Source: Chitinophagaceae bacterium
GTDB taxonomy: Bacteria > Bacteroidota > Bacteroidia > Chitinophagales > Chitinophagaceae
Direction: 5' to 3'
Length of the DNA stretch: 5,709 nucleotides
NCBI GenBank assembly: GCA_003167015.1
Contig: PMUF01000104.1
Location: forward strand, 1-5,709
Part shown: piece after piece, positions 1-5,709 of the stretch
Layout of the letters: each line of letters begins with the position of its first letter
How positions within the stretch are numbered: the stretch's first letter is position 1
Translations under genes and position numbers: made by a program
Notes under the pieces: model-generated
Database searches by the model: none
Told to the model about the DNA's origin: nothing
Seen by the model: the letters and a program-made list of their open reading frames with translations, nothing else

Positions 1-629
1 AACCGGAAAAATTCCAGGTGCTGAAAGACATCAGCTTCGAAGTCAACCGCGGCGAGTTCCTGGCCCTGGTCGGCAAATCGGGCAGCGGTACGTCGACGCT
101 CCTTTACGTTCTCTCCACCATGGATACAGACTATGAAGGTAAACTGGTCATTAATGGTAATCCCTTAACCGGCCAATCGCAAAATGAGCTCGCAGCCTTT
201 CGCAACCAGCACATCGGTTTCGTCTTTCAGTTTCACTATCTCCTCCCCGAATTCACCGTGCTGGAAAATGTCATGATCCCGGCCCTCAAAATGCGCCGGC
301 TGTCAAGACAGGAGATCGAAACAAAAGCCTACGGACACCTGTCGACACTCGGCCTGAAGGACCAGACATTGAAGCTCGCCAATAAATTGTCCGGGGGACA
401 ACAACAGCGCGTAGCCATCGCCCGTGCCCTGATCAATGACCCTTCCATTATCATGGGCGACGAACCTACCGGCAACCTGGACTCGAAGAACTCGCAGCTG
501 GTGTTCGACATCTTCCGCGAAATCGTCGCGGCAGGCCATCAGACGATCATCGCCGTCACCCACGACGAAGACTTCGCCGCCAACTGCGACCGCGTCCTCG
601 AACTCAGCGACGGCAATTTGCTGAAATAA
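1..629 (+). CDS. ABC transporter ATP-binding protein, LolD/MacB-like (5' partial)
   Basis: This is the cytoplasmic ATPase subunit of an ABC transporter, of the class that partners FtsX/MacB-type permeases in lipoprotein release or efflux. The frame is open to the left edge (Pro-Glu-Lys-Phe-Gln precede the GTG at 18), so that GTG is probably an internal valine and roughly 15-25 residues are missing. Counting that valine as 1, the order is: Walker A GKSGSGTST (19-27), Q-loop glutamine 71 in FVFQFHYLLPEF, signature LSGGQQQR (124-131), Walker B IIMGDEPTGNLD (144-155, with Asp148 and catalytic Glu149), and H-loop His182 in AVTHDED. The oddity is Walker A: the invariant lysine is Thr25 (codon ACG at 90-92, one base from AAG), while every other motif is intact. 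The partner permease is not in the window. The family call is secure; the exact substrate cannot be read from the ATPase. Confidence 0.93.
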   Translation, partial: PEKFQVLKDISFEVNRGEFLALVGKSGSGTSTLLYVLSTMDTDYEGKLVINGNPLTGQSQNELAAFRNQHIGFVFQFHYLLPEFTVLENVMIPALKMRRLSRQEIETKAYGHLSTLGLKDQTLKLANKLSGGQQQRVAIARALINDPSIIMGDEPTGNLDSKNSQLVFDIFREIVAAGHQTIIAVTHDEDFAANCDRVLELSDGNLLK

Positions 630-657
630 CCCACGCTGCAACCCCGTCCTTACCCGG

Positions 658-1058
658 CTAATTTTCATCCGGCCGTCGAAACCCTATTCGTTGCCTTTCC
701 ACCTGTTCAACCGGAACAAGTAGCTTTTTCAAATACTCGAAAATGATCTTTATACCTTCGTCATGCCCGGCAACCTTTTGTTCCAATTGTTCCAACCATC
801 TCCTGCATTCTCATTGGCCAATTTGGAGGTACCAAAATGGCACCTCCATTCCTTAAACTCTTCATCGTTTAATTCAAACATAAAGTCGTCTGGGAACCGA
901 TCGATATTTCTTCTTACCTGTCTTTTAAGTTGTTTGGTTTCAACTTCATACAGTTCGGCAAGATCCCGATCTACCATTACTTTTTTGCCTCTGATCAAAT
1001 AAATTTTACTTATAATAGCTTCCTCCGCTAAAGCAATTGATGCAACTATCTTTGCCAT
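658..1058 (-). pseudogene. ORF6N (KilA-N-like) domain protein, internally deleted and frameshifted
   Basis: The ATG at 1058-1056 opens a 102-codon frame ending at TAA 752-750. Its first 80 or so residues look like a classic ORF6N DNA-binding domain (IYLIRGKKVMVDRDLAELYE, then KQLKRQVRRNIDRFPDDFMF, then FGTSK). After FGTSK (about 822) the frame gives non-family sequence (ENAGDGWNNWNKRLPG). The same DNA read one base over, from about 795 down to a TAG at 660-658, gives LEQLEQKVAGHDEGIKIIFE, then YLKKLL, then RIGFRRPDEN. From memory, this is how Bacteroidota ORF6N proteins end. The middle, normally including the 'AFTEQGV' block, is absent. The simplest reading is an internal deletion with a frameshift. 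ORF6N proteins are typical of phages and mobile DNA, and the AT-rich composition fits acquisition. A functional truncated 102-residue protein cannot be excluded. Confidence 0.8.
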
Positions 1059-1140
1059 AAGATTGGTTTTAAAGTTTCTATATTATATCTTACTGACAAA
1101 AATATTTATTTCAAGCACGCGCCTGCAAGAAACTTTTCCC

Positions 1141-1857
1141 ATGGAACAACAACTCGCCCGGCAAATCAAAGCCCTCCAGATCTACGCAGTCATCTTAACC
1201 ATCGCACTCCTCATCCTAGCCGCACTCTATTGCCGCCAGGCCTGGGGAACGCCGCATGTCACGCAGCTCGATGCACAACGTATCAATATAGTGGACAGCG
1301 ACGGCAAACTAAGGATGGTCATCAGCAATCAAAAATTACAGCATCCGGGAAGGTACGATGGAAAGGACATCGCCCCCCGCGACCGGCCCGCAGGCATGAT
1401 CTTTTTCAACGACGACGGCGACGAATGCGGTGGACTGGTATTCGACGGAAACAAAAAAGAATCCGGCATGGTCTACTCCTTCGATCAATACAAGAACGAC
1501 CAGATCATGCAATTACAATATCAGCAGGATAGCCCTCATATCCGCTCCTATGGCCTCAAAATGTGGGACGAGCAGGATAAGTTCCCCTTGGGACCCATCT
1601 TCCGCGCAGATGACTCACTGAGGCGTCTGCACGATACTGCCGCCTATAACGCTTACTTTAAGCGCCTGCGATCCGAAGGCTACGGTCAGCTGGAAAGACT
1701 GTTCCTGGGTAAAACAAAGGAGAAAAATGTAGGCCTCTTCCTGCGGGATTCCAAAGGACAGGTACGCCTCCGCATCGGCATCGACAGCCTCGACCATGTC
1801 TTCTTCCAGGCCCTCGACGAAAAAGGTAATGCCGTCCCGGTGAATCCCGGCCCCTAA
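1141..1857 (+). CDS. Single-pass membrane-anchored protein of unknown function
   Basis: The protein is 238 residues from the ATG at 1141. The frame is open back to a TTG at 1063, but the extra 26 codons lie in AT-rich DNA and would precede the membrane anchor, so ATG 1141 is preferred. A short basic N-terminus (MEQQLARQIK) is followed by one hydrophobic segment (about 14-30, IYAVILTIALLILAALY). The rest is a soluble domain, probably extracytoplasmic. Two stretches match each other: VDSDGKLRMVIS (51-62) and RDSKGQVRLRIG (202-213), pattern D-S-x-G-x-[LV]-R-[ML]-x-I. A related Gly/Asp-rich segment, FFNDDGDECGGLVFDG (88-103), lies between them. It resembles an uncharacterised Bacteroidota family seen before, but I cannot name it. 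It diverges from the ORF6N remnant; its TAA overlaps the stop of the convergent downstream gene by 4 bases. A weak promoter-like pair (ATTG at 1062, TATCTTAC at 1086) lies upstream. Confidence 0.85.
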   Translation: MEQQLARQIKALQIYAVILTIALLILAALYCRQAWGTPHVTQLDAQRINIVDSDGKLRMVISNQKLQHPGRYDGKDIAPRDRPAGMIFFNDDGDECGGLVFDGNKKESGMVYSFDQYKNDQIMQLQYQQDSPHIRSYGLKMWDEQDKFPLGPIFRADDSLRRLHDTAAYNAYFKRLRSEGYGQLERLFLGKTKEKNVGLFLRDSKGQVRLRIGIDSLDHVFFQALDEKGNAVPVNPGP

Positions 1858-2645
1858 TCCTGCTCAGGCTTTTTCGCGGCTACCTTGTCGGGATGATCCT
1901 CCTTCCAGCTTTCATTGAAGAACTTCCCCCATTCCTGAATGTAGTGATAGAATTCGTATTCGGTCGCGCAGCTCTGAATGAACTCGTAGGTAGGCCTGTA
2001 TTGCTTCATGAAGGTATCGAGAGCAGGCGTGTCCAGCCCGGTGATCTTCTTCACGATCGCGCGCGTAAACTTGTGATCGACATATTTGTCGTGCTCCTCT
2101 TCTTCCAGCCTCGTCTGGAAAGCCTCCATCCGGCGTCGCTCCTTGCCGTTAAAGAACATATCCATGTCCAGCCCGACTCCCAGCCCGGCATGTTGCGACA
2201 TTTTCATGTTGGTCAAGGTACTCGGATGGTAGTTGAATACCTTCGCATATTCCTTCCTGGTCTCCAACGAATCCGTCAGGTAATCCCGCGATCTTACATA
2301 TACCGTCGGCAGGCTGTCGACAGATACCGACAAAGCCATATCGAACGGCTGACCGGGAGGAATGCTGCTGACAGGAAACTTGCTGGTATTTTTACCCAGG
2401 TAAGAGAAATAAATGGAATCCCCGGAGGGCAGCCGGATGGAATAATGCCCCAGCGAATCGGTCGTTGTCCCGATACCCGAGACACCCATCACGCTCACCC
2501 CGATCATCGCAAACCTTTGCGATACGTCATAAACAGTACCCGTGATTTGTACCTGCCCGAAAGCCGTTCCGACAGAAAGGAAAAACAGTACCGGCAACAG
2601 AGACCGAAGAAATAACCTTTGCATTAGTTTGGGTAGGTTCATCAC
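1854..2645 (-). CDS. Exported carboxypeptidase-regulatory-like domain protein
   Basis: The longest frame is 263 residues. The N-terminal signal peptide (MQRLFLRSLLPVLFFLSVGT, ending ...AFG-Q near residue 30) indicates export to the periplasm or outer membrane. Residues about 32-95 form a CarboxypepD_reg-like beta-sandwich (ITGTVYD...GVSVMGVSGIGTTTDSLGHY...), the domain that opens SusC-type TonB-dependent receptors, but no plug or barrel follows. Instead there is a linker and a charged, probably helical C-terminus (about 165-245) including RRMEAFQTRLEEEEHDKYVD, then TRAIVKKITGL, then YRPTYEF and YEFYHYIQEWG. This recalls a widespread uncharacterised Bacteroidota family; its function is unknown. 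Three in-frame ATGs compete (2645, 2642, 2624). The third gives a compact signal peptide and sits best relative to the promoter-like pair at 2650-2682. The TAG stop (1856-1854) overlaps the stop of the convergent upstream gene. Divergent from the lipoprotein at 2782. Confidence 0.88.
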   Translation of the reverse strand: MMNLPKLMQRLFLRSLLPVLFFLSVGTAFGQVQITGTVYDVSQRFAMIGVSVMGVSGIGTTTDSLGHYSIRLPSGDSIYFSYLGKNTSKFPVSSIPPGQPFDMALSVSVDSLPTVYVRSRDYLTDSLETRKEYAKVFNYHPSTLTNMKMSQHAGLGVGLDMDMFFNGKERRRMEAFQTRLEEEEHDKYVDHKFTRAIVKKITGLDTPALDTFMKQYRPTYEFIQSCATEYEFYHYIQEWGKFFNESWKEDHPDKVAAKKPEQD

Positions 2646-2649
2646 ACCG

Positions 2650-2682
2650 GAAAACTAAGGCAGCCGGGAGAAAATCGACAAT
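2650..2682 (-). promoter_or_regulatory. Candidate Bacteroidota-type promoter for the 1854-2645 gene
   Basis: On the minus strand, ATTG (2682-2679) is followed after 21 bases by TAGTTTTC (2657-2650). The Bacteroidota housekeeping promoter is TTTG, about 17-23 bases, then TAnnTTTG, so this matches three of four and five of six fixed positions. Transcription would start near 2643, which makes the ATG at 2645 or 2642 unlikely and favours the ATG at 2624. A match this short can arise by chance in an AT-rich gap. Confidence 0.3.
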
Positions 2683-2781
2683 TCAAGGCTGACATTTAAC
2701 AATTTATTATTTAATAGCCCCCGGTCCCCAGGCGCTGCAACGCTTTTAAGGCCTCACTTGTCAAACTTAAAACTTTTCCGA

Positions 2782-3474
2782 ATGAAAAAGGGATTAAAAT
2801 TGCAGTGGTGTCTGGCTGGTGTATTATTTTTTTCATATATCTCCTGCTCCAAACACCATGATGTCCCCACCGCCGACTGCATTACCAGGATAGAGCCATC
2901 CCAGGCTTCTACCGTCTCCGCAACTCAATTGGATTCAATCGATGCACTATTCAGCCGTAACGGTCTTTCTACTGCTGGACTGCAATTCTATGGCTTCTAT
3001 GTAGATACCATAGTGCTTCCAGGCTATAGCGGAATCGAGCAACAGGTCGGCGCCGCCATATTCTACAACGGTTTACCCTCGTTTGAAAATTACGCAACTT
3101 TCATTTTCAAGGCAGGAATATACTCGCCGGCCGACGGGGTGACCTGGCAAGGCGCAACGCCGGGTCCCGATACCACCGCCCATCAGACACTCGAAGACCT
3201 GAGGGCTATTTATCTGGCCCATTATCAGCAGGATGCTATCGGCTCCCCCCTCGCTAATCCCCCGCCACCCAGCCATCCGGGCCTCAACTGGCGTGATTCC
3301 TGCCTGGTGGCTACGCTGGGCTACGCAGATGCTTCTATTTTTAACAGCAGCATCCCCTGGGGTACACAACTGGTCAAAGCCTGGTGGATAGCCCCCGTGG
3401 GCCAGACTTATCCCGCAATCTATGTAGAGGACGACAACGGCGCGTGGAAGACCGATGACCCGTTAGTCATTTAA
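2782..3474 (+). CDS. Predicted lipoprotein of unknown function
   Basis: The protein is 230 residues from the ATG at 2782. The frame extends to a TTG at 2758, but the ATG places the basic start (MKKGLKLQ) directly before the hydrophobic core, so it is preferred. The lipobox is YISC with Cys22 as the lipidated residue, followed by Ser-Lys-His-His-Asp, so signal peptidase II processing and membrane anchoring are expected. The mature part contains LDSIDALFSRNGLSTAGLQF (50-69), a Pro-rich loop NPPPPSHPGLNW (159-170), RDSCLVATLGYADA (171-184) and a C-terminal block LVKAWWIAPVGQTYPAIYVE (197-216) followed by DDNGAWKTDD. It resembles small Bacteroidota lipoproteins annotated only as hypothetical; I recognise no catalytic motif. 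It is preceded by a gap of about 136 bases shared with the divergent 1854-2645 gene, and its stop lies 2 bases from that of the convergent beta-helix gene. Confidence 0.87.
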   Translation: MKKGLKLQWCLAGVLFFSYISCSKHHDVPTADCITRIEPSQASTVSATQLDSIDALFSRNGLSTAGLQFYGFYVDTIVLPGYSGIEQQVGAAIFYNGLPSFENYATFIFKAGIYSPADGVTWQGATPGPDTTAHQTLEDLRAIYLAHYQQDAIGSPLANPPPPSHPGLNWRDSCLVATLGYADASIFNSSIPWGTQLVKAWWIAPVGQTYPAIYVEDDNGAWKTDDPLVI

Positions 3475-3501
3475 TACTATGTCTTTTTGAACAATAGTAT
3501 T
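3473..3501. terminator. Inverted repeat across the convergent stop codons, possible bidirectional terminator
   Basis: AATACTAT (3473-3480) and ATAGTATT (3494-3501) are perfect 8-base inverted arms around a 13-base spacer. The left arm covers the end of the lipoprotein TAA and the whole TAG of the beta-helix gene. The stem is A/T-rich and there is no long T-run after it on either strand, so intrinsic terminator activity is uncertain. A second hairpin, ACCCG-TAAG-CGGGT (3503-3516), follows directly, and ATGAC/GTCAT (3455-3470) precedes it. Confidence 0.3.
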
Positions 3502-5709
3502 GACCCGTAAGCGGGTATCGACACCGCCCCCGAGTAAGTAGCCCCGGTCGCATCCTCGTAAGTTCCACTCACACTGATGGACACGCTGGACTTGCTCGGA
3601 TTGTATTGGAAGAAGACATTCTGGTCAGGGTTGTTCACGGTGACTTTCGCCTGGTATAGCGTGATATTGGTGACCGAGATGCCCGGTTCGGTATTCGCAA
3701 GCTGGAAAACGAGCCCTCCACTGGACGTAGAGCCGGTCGCCTGAAAAATCACGGAGTAACTGTAGGTGCCATCCGCCATCGGTACACTGATGACGGGCGA
3801 CTCGTGCGGATACGGTACGGCTTCCCCCTCCAGGAAAACAAGCATCGTATGGGTAGCATCAGGCGCAGTCATCGTGAAATTCACGACATACCACGCGCCG
3901 CTGTCCAGCGGCCCCACCGTAGCGCCCACTATCACCCGGTTCCCGGTCGCCACAGAAGTAAAAGCCGACGTTATGTTCCCATGCGTGTACAGATTGCTGC
4001 CGATCAGGCTGGAGACCGTATAGGCCGGAAAACTCAGCGGCAGCAGGGTCGAATAGGACACGTCCTCGTCATACGTCCCCTGCCAGCTGCCAAAGCTGCC
4101 ATAGCTATTCAAATTCGTAAAGGCCAGATAATAAAACTGTGTCCCCGGGAAAACCTGCGCATAATAGTTATTATGCATATCAGCCATGGAGGACAGGGTT
4201 GAAGAAGTAGACGTAGAACTGGCGATTACATTATTCTCCGTATTAACATTGGTTACGGCAATATTATAGGACACATCGTCGCCATCAAACAGGTAGGCCG
4301 GGTTGACATGACGGAGAACGAGCTGCCCCGGGTTGTTATTATACAGCGTATTATGCTGGACCGTACAATTCTGGACGTCCTGAATGAATATCCCCCCCGT
4401 ACACCTCGTGACCGTATTGCCGGTGACGTAACATTCCGTCGTATTTTCATCCAGGTAGATGCCTTGTGCAATAGGTGCCTGCGTGCTGTCCGTACCAGCA
4501 ATACTAGCCATCCCGCTATCGACAATATTATCCGTGATATACCCCGTCAGATGCTTGACGCTGGCGGCTACATCACCATTAAACGTGTAGATCCCGCCTC
4601 CGTCATCCTTTACGCTCATAAAGTAATTGATGTAGTTGTCGGAGATTGTATTGTCAGTTCCCAACAAAATAATTCCGCAATATCCGGTATGCGAGATAGT
4701 ATTGTACTGGACGATATTACTGTTGCCGTTTACATAGACCCCCACTTCAGAACCTGACGGGACGCACATCCCGGGAATGGTACCTGTCCTCAGGATCTGG
4801 CAGTTCAGGACCTCATTGTTGTTTCCGCTCGTAATGCTAACCGCGTCATTATTGGTATAATTTATATCCGTGTATTCCACGGACACGTAATTGGAATACA
4901 GATTATCGATCGCATCTACCCCCGAAAAGCTGATAGTACAGTTCGTAACGGAAATTAGGTTCGAATAATAAAACGACATCGCCACCTTATTCGCTCCCAC
5001 GAAAGAAATCCCATTGATATGCACATATTCGACGGAATTCGCCTTTAGTAAGGTGTCGACCATGCTGGCTTGCACGGGAGTCTTAAAGCTGCTGGGGCTC
5101 GTCGTCGAATACAGGTTCATCTTCTTGGTAGACGGATTGTAGTACCACTCTCCGTTGACGTCCAGCGTAGACGGACTATTCTGGATAAAATACCCGAATT
5201 TTACGGTAGGCGTATAACCCGATGAATTCTTATAAGTGATCGTACTGCCACTCTGAGACAATATACTATCCGTTTCCATTACCGCGGTGTTCTTGCGGAG
5301 CACAAGCTGCGCGCTCGTCCAGTTCGGACCGGACGCGAGGTGGCTGTCGGTGATGCTCGTCGTCCCGCTAAAGGATTGCACCTGCGCATACCCCCCATTG
5401 GCCGTGCCGACATTCGGATACCGCCCCATATATTGCGACGTATCGTCAATTTCCACCATCTTTACCGTCGGCCCGCAGGCCGTGCAAGCCGCTGACTGCC
5501 AGATATTCCCCCCGATGCTCGTCCAGCCTGTTAAGGTGGCAAACCCATTGATGATCGGCGCCGCCCCCGTGCCATAGGTAGAAATAGTGATATATTTGCC
5601 CGCCGTCCCCGATTTGGTCGCTAGTAGCGGCCCCGTAAAGACACTCCCGGCCTGCAATAACACCTGATCCCCCGGATTCAGGCTGCTGAAAAAGGAATTG
5701 ACCTTGGCT
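3477..5709 (-). CDS. Secreted right-handed parallel beta-helix protein with C-terminal jelly roll (5' partial)
   Basis: The frame is open to the right edge. The GTG at 5663 is probably an internal valine, preceded by AKVNSFFSSLNPGDQ, so the signal peptide lies outside the window. Counting that valine as 1 (728 residues to the stop): residues 1-60 resemble the first beta-helix coils (LLQAGSVFTGPL...KSGTAGKYITISTYGTGAAP). NGEWYYNPSTKKMNLY (170-185) is a segment common in polysaccharide-active beta-helix proteins. About 205-500 is the Asn-rich helix proper (repeated N-x-[IV] rungs such as NSNIVQYNTISHTGYCGIIL), including DDGGGIYTFNGD (353-364), a plausible active-site loop. About 560-673 looks like a CBM4/9-type jelly roll (WYVVNFTMTAPDATHTMLVF ... 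ITLYQAKVT). About 678-728 is a beta capping module (NPSKSSVSISVSGTYEDATG ... GSILLFKKT). The likely role is binding or cleaving a glycan outside the cell or in the periplasm; the enzyme family is not assigned. It converges on the lipoprotein gene with a 2-base gap. Confidence 0.88.
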   Translation of the reverse strand, partial: AKVNSFFSSLNPGDQVLLQAGSVFTGPLLATKSGTAGKYITISTYGTGAAPIINGFATLTGWTSIGGNIWQSAACTACGPTVKMVEIDDTSQYMGRYPNVGTANGGYAQVQSFSGTTSITDSHLASGPNWTSAQLVLRKNTAVMETDSILSQSGSTITYKNSSGYTPTVKFGYFIQNSPSTLDVNGEWYYNPSTKKMNLYSTTSPSSFKTPVQASMVDTLLKANSVEYVHINGISFVGANKVAMSFYYSNLISVTNCTISFSGVDAIDNLYSNYVSVEYTDINYTNNDAVSITSGNNNEVLNCQILRTGTIPGMCVPSGSEVGVYVNGNSNIVQYNTISHTGYCGIILLGTDNTISDNYINYFMSVKDDGGGIYTFNGDVAASVKHLTGYITDNIVDSGMASIAGTDSTQAPIAQGIYLDENTTECYVTGNTVTRCTGGIFIQDVQNCTVQHNTLYNNNPGQLVLRHVNPAYLFDGDDVSYNIAVTNVNTENNVIASSTSTSSTLSSMADMHNNYYAQVFPGTQFYYLAFTNLNSYGSFGSWQGTYDEDVSYSTLLPLSFPAYTVSSLIGSNLYTHGNITSAFTSVATGNRVIVGATVGPLDSGAWYVVNFTMTAPDATHTMLVFLEGEAVPYPHESPVISVPMADGTYSYSVIFQATGSTSSGGLVFQLANTEPGISVTNITLYQAKVTVNNPDQNVFFQYNPSKSSVSISVSGTYEDATGATYSGAVSIPAYGSILLFKKT

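Noticed and set aside
303..668. Minus-strand open frame of 121 codons opposite the ABC ATPase
   Set aside because: It is antisense to strongly conserved ATPase motifs and shows no family features of its own.
763..1002. Plus-strand open frame of 79 codons opposite the ORF6N remnant
   Set aside because: It is the complement of recognisable ORF6N coding sequence and has no independent support.
1079..1099. TATAAT-like string on the minus strand upstream of the ORF6N start, with TTGTCA nearby
   Set aside because: The two elements are only 6 bases apart, not about 17, and Bacteroidota use a different promoter consensus.
1063..1140. TTG-initiated N-terminal extension of the 1141-1857 gene
   Set aside because: The 26 extra codons lie in AT-rich intergenic-type DNA and would bury the membrane anchor. 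ATG 1141 gives a standard topology.
1858..1886. Possible terminator (CCT-GCTC-AGG followed by CTTTTT) after the 1141-1857 gene
   Set aside because: The stem has only three to four base pairs and lies in the coding sequence of the convergent gene; too weak to call.
1893..2615. Plus-strand open frame of 240 codons lying opposite the carboxypeptidase-regulatory-domain gene
   Set aside because: It is antisense to a gene with a signal peptide and a recognisable domain. Its translation is rich in Arg, His and Pro without domain features, as expected of a shadow frame in GC-rich DNA.
3804..4757. Plus-strand open frames (3804-4202 and 4308-4757) within the beta-helix gene
   Set aside because: They are shadows of the long minus-strand beta-helix frame, with no start context and no domains.
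1..5709. Search by eye for CRISPR arrays, tRNAs, transposases, toxin-antitoxin pairs and defence cassettes
   Set aside because: No repeat-spacer pattern, cloverleaf, transposase motif or recognised defence domain was seen. The ORF6N remnant is the only gene linked to mobile DNA.

Overview
The window looks like ordinary chromosomal DNA from a Bacteroidota bacterium, most likely of the Chitinophagaceae type (inference). The evidence is an ABC ATPase of the Bacteroidota LolD/MacB-like type, a stand-alone SusC-style carboxypeptidase-regulatory domain protein, a lipoprotein with a Cys-Ser-Lys start, a large secreted beta-helix protein, an ORF6N-type gene, and no clear Shine-Dalgarno sequences. Base composition is fairly high in GC (36-39 of 60 bases in two coding lines counted by hand), except for an AT-rich patch at about 720-1110.

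Layout, left to right. Bases 1-629 (+) hold the 3' part of an ABC-transporter ATPase whose Walker A lysine is replaced by threonine. Bases 658-1058 (-) hold a broken ORF6N-domain gene: the N-terminal half is intact, the middle is missing, and the C-terminal tail survives in another frame. Bases 1141-1857 (+) encode a single-pass membrane protein of unknown function. Bases 1854-2645 (-) encode an exported protein with a carboxypeptidase-regulatory-like domain and a conserved-looking helical C-terminus; its stop codon overlaps that of its neighbour. Bases 2782-3474 (+) encode a lipoprotein of unknown function. Bases 3477-5709 (-) hold most of a secreted right-handed beta-helix protein with a probable carbohydrate-binding jelly roll; its N-terminus lies beyond the window.

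The six loci alternate strictly in strand (+ - + - + -), giving three convergent pairs and two divergent pairs and no operon within the window. I therefore see no evidence that these genes form one system. Four of them are probably envelope or secreted proteins, but they are transcribed separately. I found no CRISPR array, tRNA, rRNA, transposase, toxin-antitoxin pair or recognised defence cassette. The best leads are the Walker A substitution, the decayed ORF6N gene in its AT-rich patch, the two or three uncharacterised envelope protein families, and a cluster of small inverted repeats at the 3474/3477 convergent junction.
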